The translations under genes were made by a program, and so were the position numbers. A DNA stretch of 64,000 nt. Source: Phorcus lineatus (taxonomy: Eukaryota > Mollusca > Gastropoda > Trochida > Trochidae). The notes beneath the pieces are model-generated. The model was not told the origin of the DNA. It did no database searches and saw only the letters and a list, made by a program, of their open reading frames with translations. Positions 10,497 through 22,890 of this stretch are shown here, piece after piece; the stretch's first letter is position 1, and each line of letters opens with the position of its first letter. Location: assembly GCA_921293015.1 (NCBI GenBank), contig OV121085.1, positions 15,401,731 to 15,465,730 of the forward strand, in the 5' to 3' direction.

Positions 10497-10620
10497 TATG
10501 AAGAGTGAGATCAGGTGAGGTGATGTGGAGTTTAACGCCGCTTTTAAGAGCATTTCACTGATATCACTGCTTGTATTATTGCAGGGAGGAAGCCTGAGTG
10601 TGAGCGTGCAAAAGTCCATT
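10497..10620 (-). mobile_element. SINE tail fragment
   Basis: The minus strand reads GTGAAATGCTCTTAAAAGCG, then GCGTTAAACTCC, then CATCACCTCACCTGATCTCA. This is the same 3' domain (GAAA ... AAAGCGGCGTTAAACYCC then CTCACC-type repeats) as in the fuller SINE at 22.6-22.9 kb. The tRNA-derived head is not visible, so it is a 5'-truncated or decayed copy. Confidence 0.6.
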
Positions 10621-12391
10621 CAAAGTGGCTTGAATAATAAAATGACATTTACTTTTTAAGGTTTTAGTAAAAACTGATCAACACTGAATGAATTACGGGC
10701 TTGAGAAAATACTTATTGGAATATATATTTAGAAAATACCCTGATTGTTAAAATAGACATGAATCAAATAAAATTATTCAGTTCCTCAGAATTATTCTTA
10801 AAATATATTGCTACGATAAAAAGTAAGTTTAAATGTTTGAAAATTAAGAAAGAAGATGACTTTTCATTCATGTTAGTCCTTCATTCAAAGTTTGTCTGAA
10901 ACCACGTGTTTTCTTATTTTCATGTAACACTGTCATATTGCTATTAAAAATGACCAAATATTGACTGTTCATGGCACTGCCTTCCGGTCTATTCGTACAT
11001 GTTTTAGTGTAAATAATAATACATGGCTTTGTGAATAAAATGCTGATTTAGCAAGACAGTTTATAAAAGGGGTAAGTTTAGATATATCAGTAACTATCAA
11101 CTTTAAAGTTACAATTGTTATTTACTTCCAAACAGTTCTAGCATTGCCTATTTCGGTTACCGATGGATGATTATTCCAATCTTCTCCCCACTTTATCACC
11201 CTTATGGACCTTTCATATAACACTATCATAATTTGAATAAACCTGATTTGAGTTTGCATATTAATCTTTAATGTTGATTGAACAAAAATTTTAGTTTAGC
11301 ATTTAGGAATTTTGCTTGCAATTCAAGCTCGTCACTCTTTTATATTCACAGCAAACAGGAGGGAAAGATTACCGCTATATATCAACTTATTTTTTAAGCA
11401 TGCGCTGAAAGGACTGAGCGAAAAATCAGCGTTACCAACAGTCATTTCAGTGTGCCTTATCAATTCGTTTCAGTGGGTTATTTTAGTTAAACTCGAAGGC
11501 GTGTAGTTTTGTTACACATTTTCATGAAGATTATTAGTGAAGAGGATCGGAAAATAAAGAACATATTGGATAACCGAGGATGACTATTACCATTTAATAT
11601 AGGTCTTCTATGTAGGATTTTATTAAATTGCAAACAATGCATGAGAAATAAGCGATGCTAGTGGGAAAAATCTGCCAATATGTCACTGGTCCCAATTATT
11701 TCCATTTTCATGTGACATGTAATTCATACTTGATGAACAATTGCTTGTCATTCACGACTTGTATGCCTTTATTATGGTAATATTATGGAATCCTTCGCTT
11801 AGGTCCTGTCAATCCTTTTACGTTTTTTTGTAATGTCTACTTGCAAATGTTATATTTAGATGAAATAGGTTAAGCTATCCAACCTTAGACATTTTGGCTA
11901 TATGCATCATGAGGCTTTGATATATACAATTTATTCATGGCTGTGAAATAAAGCAATAACCATGTAAATATTCGTTATTTCATCACAAGCAGTGGAATAC
12001 AGTTGTCACTGTATCGACATATGTACATATGGTTCAAAACCTACCTACTCTCTTTGATGCACACTTACCTTCCTATGTGTTACCAAACGACAGCTACGAG
12101 TGATTGGGTCGATTAGGACAAACATGGAAAAACTTTAGTGACTATTTCGGTATTAAACTGTTTCTGTTTTGCAGTATCAATTTACATATATATTAGGTCT
12201 TCTTAATTATATATCTTGTAGATGAATTTTATGATGATTCATTTGATCGTGAAATCCTTACGAAGTGAGAGGTCTGTCATCGGCAAAGTAGTTTCAATCA
12301 ACATATCAGTTATTGTCAAAAATGCCGATCCTATATGCATAAGTAGCCTTGGTATAACCAAATTTTAATCAAACACATACTCCTAACTCAA
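10621..12391. other. Non-coding stretch
   Basis: No gene. It holds one paralogous block (listed separately at 11295-11475) but is otherwise featureless to me. Confidence 0.5.
11295..11475 (+). repeat. Paralogous block shared with 47.7 kb
   Basis: Aligns loosely with 47690-47860 in the same orientation. Shared landmarks are TTGCAATTCAAGC, AACAGCAAA, TTTTTAAGCATGC/TTAGCATGC followed by CTGAAA and GACTG, and GTTACC. The two are 36 kb apart. Identity is modest and interrupted by gaps. Confidence 0.4.
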
Positions 12392-13160
12392 ATGTTTATC
12401 CCACTGAGAGAAAGCGAGCTGTCAAAATGAACCATTACGAAGATAACAACGATCTCATTACCTAAACATTTGACTACAATCGAGCGAATGTAATCATAAT
12501 GTTGAAACGATTTAGAATAACAGACCAAGGAGTGGTGGATCACGTGTAGCTACATGTGGTCAGTCAATTTTAGGAAAATATTTTGTGACAGCGATCTGAA
12601 CATCAACAGACCCGAACATCAACAACGGCATTAGGACACCTTACACATACTGTACGGGAAATAAGACAAAATGGGATTCAAGCACATTGAAACTACTGTG
12701 AACTGTATCATACTCTTTAAAACAGCGACGTCAGGCTAGATAGAGGTTGACAGGTGATTACCATAGGTTAACGTTCACAGATGGGGTTATGTTATGGGTG
12801 TACATAAATGGCAGACGAACACGTACACATACGCGAGCAATAAGCATTACGTTGTGTTTATCAAATTCTCACATTTGGATATTGTAACGTTATAGGTCAG
12901 GGGAAAACGTGTGGAAATCTGATAACGGGAATTGCAATCATAATACTGAAGTGATTGTTTGGCCAGAATGTTCTCCAGACAAGAATCCTGTATAACACTA
13001 ATCGGACTACCTTTATCAGCAAATCGGAAGACCAGTAACACCTGCCACTACTAAAGAACTGGAAAAAAACTACTATTATAATCACAGCAGATGACGCCAA
13101 ACATCAACCCTCGTCAAACGCTGTTAATAGGTCACCAGGTTTATTGATGCCTTTGTTGTC
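12392..13160 (+). pseudogene. Tc1-like transposase, heavily decayed
   Basis: DNA-transposon transposase broken by many stops and frameshifts. Readable pieces in family order: TERKRAVKM and ANVIIMLKRFRITD (N-terminal helix-turn-helix); RPRSGGSRVA (linker, RPRSGRPRV in intact relatives); a VREIRQNGIQAH stretch; WPECSPDKNP (catalytic-core end, WPARSPDLNPIE in relatives); then LYQQIGRPVTPATTKELEK and VTRFIDA (C-terminus). The order is colinear with a full-length transposase of about 330-350 residues. The Asp-containing middle is too decayed to read. Start and end are approximate. No convincing terminal inverted repeats were found. Confidence 0.7.
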
Positions 13161-16100
13161 ACACTCACTATTGATTAAAAATTTAATGGCATTATGCAAC
13201 GAATGTAAACTCGATGGTTCTTCTTAAGAAAACGAGAAAAAGAAAGCAATATCTAGATAACTCGGTGGCATAATCAAATCTACCCAACTTGATGTTTGAG
13301 AAAAAAATAAGTCACTTATGCGTCCAGATGCTCGGGAAAACATTTAAATACGCATATCAATGGATTAGTGTGGACAAGTATTAAATATCACTTTTGGTGA
13401 AGGTAGATTGGATACATTGAGAGATAAGCTCAGGACAAAAGTATTCCTAAGAGAGTCACTGAATGACTCACGTTTCCGTGGAAACCACAACTATATATTA
13501 TGTAACATAATCTATAGGACACAATGGGCATGTGTGTCAATTCTTATTGCTAGGTGCGCATTGCTCACATTTTACCCCAGTGGATTTTCACCAGGCAAGT
13601 TGCTCAGTACTAAATCACACACCAAGAAAACCAGACACAATCCTTCAGAGGCTTCTTATCAAATGTTATAATTCACTGCCATGTCTGAAGATGTGAAACT
13701 GTTTTGAAAATACTATTATTATGTCAATGGAAAATTCTTTGCAAAGTTGATGTCTGAATTTGGTAACGAGAACATTCACAATAGAAAGTGTTATGAATAT
13801 CAATGAAAGAATACCTTAGCCATGGAAAAAAGGATGAATGCCAAACGTAGTTGATCAAATCTAAAAGAAGGAAGTGTCATTAGTTCGTCCAACTCCATCT
13901 CGTATGGCTCTATATTTAACTAGCATTTGGAAATAAAGGCACTGCCCGGCAAAAAAAACCCAGTTGATGGAGACCCAGGAGATGATTATTTTGTGTGATC
14001 TAGCATAATGGCACTTTTGTACTGAATGCTTAACATACATGTAGACACGAGTAATAAGCTATTGGCGATGCAATGTATTTGGCCTGATAAAAGATGAAGC
14101 TCGGAGGATTCCAATACGCTTTTAAAGCAGAATGGAAGTAGTTAGAAATTTAAACCAAATATCTCTCTAAGAGTCTCAAATTATTGATCTTCACTGGTTT
14201 AATGACGATATCCATAGTTATTGTGTTATGTAAGAATTAGATAACATAAATGCTATATTTGAAATAAGATGAAAAGGCAGCTTGTTAATCGAAGTATCAG
14301 GCCTTGAGGTAAAATTGACACAGCTCATCTCTACTCTGTTAAGGACAGCGCTATTGTGTGGTCGATAGGGATTCCTTTTATGTTATCTCAAGTTAATGAG
14401 AATTATCGACGTTTATGGTATTTCTTTCTATTTCTAATTCTCAGTGAACATGATCATTTCCAAAAGAAATCAATTCCATGAAACCAAATGCTGTTTTCAT
14501 TACATAGCTGATATGCAAATTTGATGGTTGTCATTAAGGAAAACCAGATCATAACCTTAAAAATACTCTCTTGAAGTAGTTGACACTATGTTTGTAACAT
14601 TATATTACTTCAATGGTATTGAAAGTAACGTGTATTGAATAATATTTTATTTCAACTCGGTTTTTCAAATGTCTGCTTTCAAGTTTAGCATGTTCAAGAA
14701 TGATAGTATTCGTCAGATTAATTTCTCGCTGATATATTTGTAACAAGTTATATATAGATTTATCCTTTAATAAATAATAAATTGATACACTCAATGCCGA
14801 GGAATTCTTGGATTGTGGGCTTACATGGATATTGTATAGATTATAATCTCAATATCTTTGGCTGGTTTGTCAGAGGCATAGTATGGCTGAAAAAGTTATC
14901 TTCCTGTTACAAGACACGTTCAGTAAATCACTGAGAAGCATCTTTTACAAAAGACTAGGAGCTTCATGTGAGTGTAGCATTAGCTGCGTGAATGTCATTT
15001 GGATGTTGTACTTATATCTTCAAAAAATTACACATCAAAGGTTAATAATCAAATTGTCAGAATAACACAATAGATTTTTAAAAAGTATGTATATAAATTA
15101 ATCCGTCATTGTTTCTTCATGACATTGAACTTTCATGGCTTATAACTTGATAATTAAAGCAAGTTTGATGGAGTTATTATTCAAATGAAATATTGTACTA
15201 CATGTATCTGTCATTCAATGTAACATTATTCCATGTTAATGTTTGATTTCATTTCAAACAACTATAGAAATACGATAATTTCGTTCTGACTTGATATTCT
15301 TATATGCATGCTTTTAAACTGTTAAAATAACATTCAAAAGCTAACATGAAATCATGCAAGTTTACAATGAATCTTCATAAAATGAAATGAAAATATACAA
15401 TATCGCAGCCACAGAGGTATACCGCGAAAAACATTTTTCATTTGTAATCTTGGTTAAGACTTTTATGTATATAATTATGTCTAATATTTTCAAGGTTTGT
15501 GGTTTCCAGAAGTAATCTTATTCCATTATGTGCGAAAAGTGCGAAATACTTCATTGAGTGCGACCATCTCTACTTTCACACATCAATTAAAAGAGAGTCA
15601 TAAGAAATAACCCATCTGTATTAGCAGTATACATATGAATTGATATTATCTTTGAAAAGAATTCAAAAGTCCATTGTGGCACTAAAAGACTGTAGCACAT
15701 TAATTGGAAATTATTTTTTTTCAAAATTAAAGCAATATACATTTGCTTATGCAAAATGTATTATTTTCAAATGTTAAAAAATGTCACTAGTCAAACCGAT
15801 TAAAAAGCAATGAATTTACTGTTTATAGTTATAGTTAAGAAAAGAAGTGGAGCCGGCTACATCGTCTGCCAAGTGACAATAATAATAACTATATTGAAGA
15901 CCAGTTAAAACCTGTAACCTTTCGGAAACCCTAAAATACTCATTTTCCTAGTTGAAAACTTCCCCAAGCAGATCATTGTTAGTACATTTGGTCTTCAGAG
16001 GATCCTTAGGTTTTATGTTGCTTAGCGTTAAGGTTTTAGGTTCAAAATGAAGACAGCATTTAGACTTGTGTATCAATGGAAACAGTCAAACAAATTCAAA

Positions 16101-16639
16101 GATTTCAAAATCCTATACGACATTATAAGTTATGATTGTTTTACACACGCGTTTAAATGAGGTAGACCTTATTGTTTTTAATAACTGTTTAAGAACTGTT
16201 AAAAGTAAAGTAAGAATAAGTTGAAAACCAAAATAGCGGTATTACACATGATGTTGATATATATATATAATTTAGAACCTTTATATGAGCTAGGCTTAGT
16301 GGTTTTTGAGTTCTGAACCAGAAATGGCCAACATTACATATACGTGAAAATGAAAACCCAAAGGCACCACTTCACATGATAACTCTTTCAAATATAAAGT
16401 GTTAATTACCTAGACCTTATAGTTCTTGACAGGAAAAGAGTTTGCACAGACTTTTCTATATTCCCAAACACTGTTTTTTATGATTTACGGGTTTTAGAAT
16501 AGATTTACTTCATAGTATACCTTTGACGAGTGAGTCGGGATTCAAAGTTTTTTTAAAACAATATTTCAATTATTAAAACGTTGATAAAAACGCATAAAAA
16601 AGAGTATGGGCAGATATGGGATAAAAACTTGTTGGTAAA
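13161..16639. other. Non-coding A+T-rich stretch
   Basis: No gene, RNA gene or mobile element recognised. Short frames (for example 13408-13671 +, 14600-14794 -, 14883-15065 +) carry no motif. Confidence 0.5.
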
Positions 16640-17160
16640 ATCATGCAAATAAAGTCATGACCTAGCTGGAACATTGACGTTACAGCAAAAACCTTTTCAA
16701 ATTTTGGTACTTTTCCATATATGGTGTATATGTAATAATGACCTCATCGTACCAAAACTAATCAAGTTATCATGTTTACAAGGATATTTTTAGGGATTTC
16801 TTTCCTCACGACCTTGACCTTTTACCTTGATTAGGAACAGGAATTTCCAAGGGGTAGAATCATTGGTTAATATTAGTTGCCAATACCGAATTATGGTTTC
16901 AAAATTTGATTAAAGGCTGTATATGGCCATCATGAGACCTCGACCATTAACATCCAAGGTCTCACAATCAATCATAACTTTTCATTGACAACAATAATGT
17001 CATGTTGATATATAAGATGGATAGCAGTTTTGCAAAAGCATGCATCATTCAGGATCTCGCTGTGACCTTGACCTTGAAACAATTTGGCGAAAACCGTTTC
17101 AAATTTTGGTATTTCTCCATTTATGATATAAACAAAAAAAGAGCCCCATGCCACCAAGAA
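16640..17160 (+). repeat. Degenerate repeat with TGACCTTGACC motifs
   Basis: Two diverged copies of a block of about 70 bases (from about 16685 and 17086) share AAAACC-TTTCAAATTTTGGTA and a following CC(A/T)T-T-ATG-T-TA stretch. GACCTTGACCTT (16810) and TGTGACCTTGACCTTG (17063) are tandem AGGTCA-type half-sites on the reverse strand. Similar motifs recur at 49564. I treat it as an old interspersed repeat. Confidence 0.45.
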
Positions 17161-18367
17161 GCTATGTAAATGAGTCATGAAAATCTTAGTTGGAAAAAGT
17201 TATAGCCAAATACAATTAGCGTCAGGGAGGTCATATTAAGTTCCTAGTACAACAGCGCTGAACAGAGTAAAGATGAACAAAATTCTGCTTTAAAAAAAAC
17301 TTGATCTTTATACAATCATTATTTTTCCTTTTCTATTAATGTGTACACTTTATCTTGGATTTCGTCATCTGTATGTTAAATAACAAGTATTAAATAGCAA
17401 TTATAAATATCATATCAAACCCAACTCAATTGCTCTCTGGAGTTAACTAAGTTCTATTATCGCCTTAAAAAAACAATGTAAAATATTATTTTACAAGAGA
17501 AAACGTGATTAAACATGAAGTTATTTTTAATGTATGTAGGGCAGTCTTTCTACAAATAGCTTTCAGAACAAAAGTCTCTTACGCTCGTTATTCATTTCCA
17601 TCTCATTAATCAAGTCAGTTCATTCTCGAAACTAATTTGCTAGACTTCTTGATTGATTAGTCACTAGTGTAGACATACAGCGGACAATTGGGTCTCTAAA
17701 CACTCTAGTTTCTCTCAACCTTTCTTGTTCTGATCTTAAAACATTCTTCACTATTTCTCATCGATTTCAGCTGAAAGTCAAAATAAAAAGGCATGTTTGG
17801 TGTTTGGTTAACATGAATAATATGACTGTTACAAAAAGGCGTGCTTGACCACTTCACGTACACCTCCACTAAAAAATCATGTTGGATTTGAGCCCACCTC
17901 AATAAGCCTGCGAAGCCTTTTTAAAGCTAAATCGTTTTAATCATTCGTAAGGTTATTCATTGAAACTACATATTAGAATATAGGAAATAGACTGTTAAGA
18001 CTGCTTTTAACATTGAACTGAAGTCAAGTACGCAAACATATGTGCCATTCTTTCCTTTTCTCAGGGAAAATGTTATGCCCCAGTAGAAAATGTGTGTATA
18101 ATTAATAATGAACGGCCCATATAATCTCTGTAATATGATTAAAAAGTGATTCTGGTAACGAAGTAGTGTAACAGTTGTTAAATTTGAGCGAGGTTCTGGT
18201 ATAGCAAGCAATTGTCCTAAACACAAGGTGTTTCCCTCTTTTAAAAGCTCTACAGGTCCAATCGATTTGCATTTGTTACTGCTTAATCAAGAGCTTATTA
18301 ACACAACGTTAGCACAGACTGTCCTGGTTGAAAAGCCCAAGGGGTCGTAACGTTTAAATGATCGGGT
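17161..18367. other. Non-coding stretch
   Basis: Open frames at 17705-17902 and 17966-18226 (-) have no recognisable motif. No repeat is identified. Confidence 0.5.
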
Positions 18368-18491
18368 AACAGACAGACAGACAGATTTTATTGGTATATA
18401 TGGCCCGGAGACCAATAGTACAATGTAAAGTAGTTTTAACTAAACAGTGACAGCGTTACCATGTAATATGGAAAACATTTCATCATTCAAA
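18368..18491 (-). mobile_element. 3' UTR and (TCTG)n tail of LINE family 1
   Basis: The minus strand ends in CCAATAAAATCTGTCTGTCT, that is an AATAAA followed directly by TCTG repeats (18368-18385 on plus). A GGTC-TCCG-GGCC hairpin (18402-18413) lies about 17 bases before the tail, with TGTACTATTGG just upstream. The same order of hairpin, AATAAA and TCTG repeats occurs at 28.3 kb. Confidence 0.75.
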
Positions 18492-18890
18492 TACAATTAC
18501 ATACAGATATGTTTTGTTGACTTGATCTGGAACGGTTTATTATGTGATAAAGTAATAGGGATAATTTGTATAACAGCTGCAAATCGTTGGTTGTTAGAAA
18601 ACAGTTAAACTTTTCTTTTGTTGGTTGTTTACATAGTTGGTTGTATACATTAAGTATAGCGGTAGATATTTATATCTTAAACAGGAATACTGCGGGCATT
18701 CTAAGAGTACATGATATTCATCCTCGACGAGATTACAATGGTTACAGATTATAAATTCATTATGTGGTTGTTTGGAGAATCTGGCTCCTTTATCTTCATG
18801 AAACAATTCGCAGGTTTAGACGTCTGAATACGAAATGATATGTAATCAAAGTTCTGCAGAAGACCTATCGTCTTCCTCAAAGTAACACAT
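18492..18890 (-). pseudogene. LINE family 1 C-terminus, frameshifted
   Basis: The minus-strand frame 18594-18806 contains ICNHCNLVEDEYHVLLEC, then PQYSCLRYKYLP, an intact C-x2-C-x8-H-x4-C zinc-binding motif. It resembles the copies at 28.4 kb (CTYCKEGCIEDELHVFFYC) and 56.9 kb. Frameshifts are needed on both sides: near 18600 to continue into NNQRFAAVIQIIPITLSHNK, and above 18806 to reach an LRKTIG-LLQ-like stretch to about 18890. There is no reverse transcriptase core. It is a 5'-truncated, inactive copy. Confidence 0.75.
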
Positions 18891-19785
18891 AGTATGTTTC
18901 ATGATTTCAATGTGGCTTGATTAAGGGCCAAAATAACAAATATCCTTACTTAAGTTCAAATCGCCCATCTTCATTTGCATCTTTATCCTTAAAATGCTAA
19001 ATTTATTATTTTTACTTGTTGCAAATGATAATTAAAAAATCGGCCGGAAAATGTTTAGAAATCAAAATTCTGCGTCCCGCATGCATGTGTATTAGTTAAA
19101 TGATCTACAAAACATCACCATGTATGGTAATTGATCGTAAAAAATGAACCTCCTAGCAACGTGTTTATCATTTACAATAAATGTACTGAGAATGTTTTAA
19201 TTCATATCCGCGAATCAAGGCAGATTTGATCAGTATTCGGTTGCTTAAGATTAAGCTAAATGATAGTTTGCGACATCCAACGACCTTGCAAGTGTTGTAT
19301 TAATACCAGCATGCACAGATGCAATCTTTCAAATTCCAAGCAAATTGTAACGTTTTCATAATGGAACTATTCACTGTCAGAAATTTCATCATTATCAAAC
19401 TTTCAACATGCAGTCGTGTAGGCTGCTGAAAGTTTTATAAACTATTGATAAAAATATGTATTCCTCAACGGACAGTATTTGAAATTGGCAATCTTTGTTA
19501 AAAGTTAATGTCTTTGAAGAAACGTGACCACATGTATGAGAGTAAATGAATAGATTTTTGTTACAATTTAATTACATATGTTTTTCAGCTTCAAAGAAGC
19601 AAACACATGCAGAAAACTTATTATGGTAAACGTAATTATTACCAACTTACATCGAAAGTAATACTTACTTATAACATCTATTTGGGTCGCTTTGGTGTGT
19701 CAAAATTAATGTTTACAATCTATTTTTATAACTTCAAGCGTGCTTTTGAAATATAGGTAAAATAAAAGTAAACATGTAAAGTTTG
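18891..19785. other. Non-coding stretch
   Basis: No gene or repeat recognised. The final part approaches the start of the duplicated unit U1. Confidence 0.5.
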
Positions 19786-20493
19786 TCTCTTAAGAATGAC
19801 GACCTGACTACTATTTCAAACAACTTTTAAATATCTCCCTTTTGAATCGGTGTGCTACAAGAATCAATTACATTACTATAAACAGGTTCCTGTGCAAATC
19901 AGAGTATCTGCTGGTGCCTTACCAACTTGCATGAATTACCCTTAGAAAGTCGAAGCATTGTTAGCGAGAGCAAACGTTTCCAAGTTCAAAACTCTGCATT
20001 CAATTGTTTTCAGCTTTCTTGTACTGTTTTATCTGTATTAAAGCATACTGAAAAACTGGGTTTGGAGATCTTTTTCAAAACCTTATTGTGTATGTAATAT
20101 GGACAGCCCGACATTCATTCGAATACCAATATCTTAAAAGTATGTAATTTCTGCATACATTGATGAGTATCAGTAGGTAACAAGTATATCCTTTTCCATT
20201 AAAATTTTGAATCCACTATAACGCTGAATTTTCAAAACGAAGCAATTTTCAGTTGTGGTGAAACACGAAGTTTTGCACTAATAATCCCTGCCAACAAAAG
20301 ATAGTAAACATATCTAGTAAGAAACAAGAGAATAAGCCAATTTTTAATGATATACAACTTATCTAATCCAAGGCAACCAGTATAAGATTAGTTAAATTGT
20401 TGGCCGAGGTTTAGTGAGATTTGCTTTAAAAGGTCATATTATAAAGTAACAAAGCCCAAAAAAACCCCATTAACAATGAAACAATAACAGCTT

Positions 20494-20582
20494 TATGTGT
20501 AAATTGAAGTCTCTTCATGGTAACAAGCTCTTCTTGCTGCCCTACGGTAAAGTGTGTCGCAGATGTGTATACAATGATAAAT
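20494..20582 (+). repeat. W module (GGCGCAGATG-type), copy in U1
   Basis: Short module TGTAAATTGAAGTCTCT, then GGTAACAAGCTCTT, then AAAGTGTGTCGCAGATGTGT and ACAATGATAAAT. Relatives are at 19890 (partial), 34260, 34730, 42215 and 50450. Function unknown. Confidence 0.5.
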
Positions 20583-21304
20583 GACAATTTAAAATACCCT
20601 CAATTTCAAAAAGTAGAATCAAGACATCATTAGCCAGAAACAAACATGGTCATAATGAAGCCCCTGCTCTCAAATTAATAAGAGTACTCAACCTTCCTGT
20701 GCAGTTTTATCTGGATTAGATCACTATAATACTTAAAAATTGGACTTGGGGAAAGTTTTTCAAAATGTTAATGCGTTCATATAACATAGACAGCCCGACT
20801 TAAGCTAGAATCAAATATTTATATGGAAGTACTCAGCCTTTCTGTGCAGTCTTTATCTGCATTAGCACACCAGAATACATCAGAACTGGATTTGGGATGC
20901 CTTTCAAAATGTGTGTTTTTTGTGTGTAAAATGAACAACCTTTCATTCCATTAACAAGATCCAGACTTAATGATAAGTAATATCCGCATGCATTTATAAG
21001 TACGAAGTTAGTAACACTTACTGTACTTTCCATTAAAAAGGTTGAATTATCAAAATCCAACGATTGTGAACTGTATTCATACAAGCCGTTTGGCATTTAT
21101 TCTGCAATTGATGTTGATGATGATAATAAAAGCCGGCCAACAACAAACATCAATCAGAATCAAATATAAAATGAAGCCAAATTTAATTGATATATAGCTT
21201 ATATAATCCCACAAGACAACAATGAAACAGGGAAAAAATATGTTTTTTAATATCCCAGCTATGGAGTTTAACGTGTGTTGAATAATATTCAGTTCTTATA
21301 GAAG

Positions 21305-21545
21305 GCGGGATAGCACAGTAGTAGTGGCGCAATCAACGGATAAACAGGTGCGTGGTTCGAATCTCGCCATGGCCTCGGCAACTGTGTCTGCGGTAGAGAA
21401 CTATTTCACGCGCAGTAAGTTACCTCAGTTATGGAACATGTCGATGAAAATCATCCAAAAGAGAGTGGCCAAGTCAGGAAGAAATGGGATCAAAAGGATG
21501 AGGTAAAAAACGGAAAGAGTAAGAAATAGACAGCAGGTTTTACGA
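21305..21545 (+). mobile_element. tRNA-derived SINE
   Basis: Starts near GGCGGGATAGCACAGTAGTA, which contains an A-box-like TAGCACAGTAG. GGTTCGAATCT (about 21354-21364) matches the B box. A G+C-richer body follows, with CTCGGCAACTGTGTCTGCGG and a stretch ending near 21545. A complete cloverleaf does not form, so this is a SINE rather than a tRNA gene. The open frame 21324-21506 across it has no protein motif. The 3' boundary is uncertain. Confidence 0.55.
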
Positions 21546-21959
21546 TTTAAATTTGCTCTGTCTCCTATCCATCGACCTGACCAACTTGGGTACCCCAACC
21601 ATGGACATGTAAATTCCTGCTGACAAAAGTCTCTGGGTCTCTAAAGCACGTTTACCACCACCCAACGATAAGGGTTTGAGTCAGGTGGTGTTTTGTTTGC
21701 TCCTTTGACAGGAGTCACTGATTCTATACGCAGATGCGGCTAATACTATGAGAAAAGACTAGCTCCTTCTTGACTCATATCAAACTCTTCTTAAAATCTG
21801 TTAAAACAATTGATTTTAAAAATCTTTGAAATAGGGTATGTCATTATCATGTATCTTCTCCGTTACAAGGATCAAAGGTGTCATTAAATTTTTTACATTA
21901 TTCTGTATGTGTTTTGTGAAAAAAACTCTTGTTTTGTAATGTTTACTGAAGATATTATA
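21546..21959. other. Non-coding stretch between SINE and duplicated module
   Basis: G+C-richer text (21580-21720) may be more of the SINE body. A module around 21700-21760 (GGAGTCACTG ... ACGCAGATGCGGCTAATAC) resembles those at 21970, 36515 and 37250. Confidence 0.4.
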
Positions 21960-22462
21960 GTTCCGTTCCTTTAACATTTGTCACTGTAGCAACACTCAGA
22001 TGCGGCCGATGCTTTGACTTACGGTAAAGTTTAAGCTCTCTCTTGTATCATTTTAATCAATTTTAAAGATTTGTTAAGAGAAATTTATATATATACAAAA
22101 AATCATTTCTACAGGGATGGACTATGAAAGAAGAATAGATCGGTGGATAATCGACGAATAACTTGTCATGCTATTTACTTCGTTGTTGAAAGGGATTTCA
22201 AACCCAGACGAAAAGCTTACCGTCAGTGTATGCTGTAGGCATTTTCATTCTCCTTGACGCTTTGACACACGATAGGCTGACAAGGCATATCGTTTTTGCT
22301 GCTATCATGTAGTCGCATTTTCTTGGAAACTTCTTGAAATATCATATATTTTCTGTTTGTCTAATCATTGTAATCTCTGAAATAGAATTTTGAAAAACTT
22401 TTTATAGTTATTTGTTTGAAACAAAGGATGTTAACAGTATCGCGATATATTGTATCTTATGG

Positions 22463-22480
22463 CGATATATCGATATATCG
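22463..22480. repeat. 18-bp perfect palindrome
   Basis: CGATATATCGATATATCG is exactly self-complementary and contains TATCGATA. A TGGATCCA palindrome and further CGATAT repeats lie within 40 bases. Role unknown. Confidence 0.7.
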
Positions 22481-22617
22481 TGGATCCACACGATATAAGT
22501 ATCCTAATTTATTGTCTAAATGTGTTTTGTATCGATGCACTCTTATCGCATAGTAGACAATGCAAACATCGATACTATCGATGAATCGTTACACCACTTA
22601 TTGTAGGACATAATTTT

Positions 22618-22890
22618 TCTAATGAAGGGTCGGGGTATGTAGCACAGTGTTTTATGCGATCGGCTTCGGATCAGCTCCTTGGTTCGAATTCCGAAAGGTC
22701 TGCAGTAGACAACGGGTATGCAATCAATAAGGTTTGGATCCCTTGCTACACTGAATTTCAGCGCAGTAACCGCCATGGTTCGCAAGTTGAAGCCGAAGCC
22801 TGCAATGCATAGCCACAATGGTATGGCGGGCTGTGAAATACTATTGAAAGCGGCGTTAAACCCCAGCTCACCTTACCGCACCTCATTCTA
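22618..22890 (+). mobile_element. SINE with tRNA-like head and GCGGCGTTAAAC tail
   Basis: TGTAGCACAGTG (A-box-like, about 22635) and GGTTCGAATTCC (B-box-like, about 22681) are followed by a body containing CAGCGCAGTAACCGCCATGG. The 3' domain is GTGAAATACTATTGAAAGCG, then GCGTTAAACCCCAGC, then CTCACCTTACC. Related tails occur at 10.5, 26.8 and 38.2 kb. It is the most complete copy in the window. The minus-strand open frame 22543-22818 crosses it but is not a gene. Confidence 0.7.

Noticed and set aside
12335..13326. Terminal inverted repeats for the old Tc1-like element
   Set aside because: GCATAAGT-like strings occur near both ends, but the match is too short to separate from chance.
21305..21375. 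tRNA gene
   Set aside because: A-box- and B-box-like sequences are present but D- and T-stems do not pair, and a SINE body follows.
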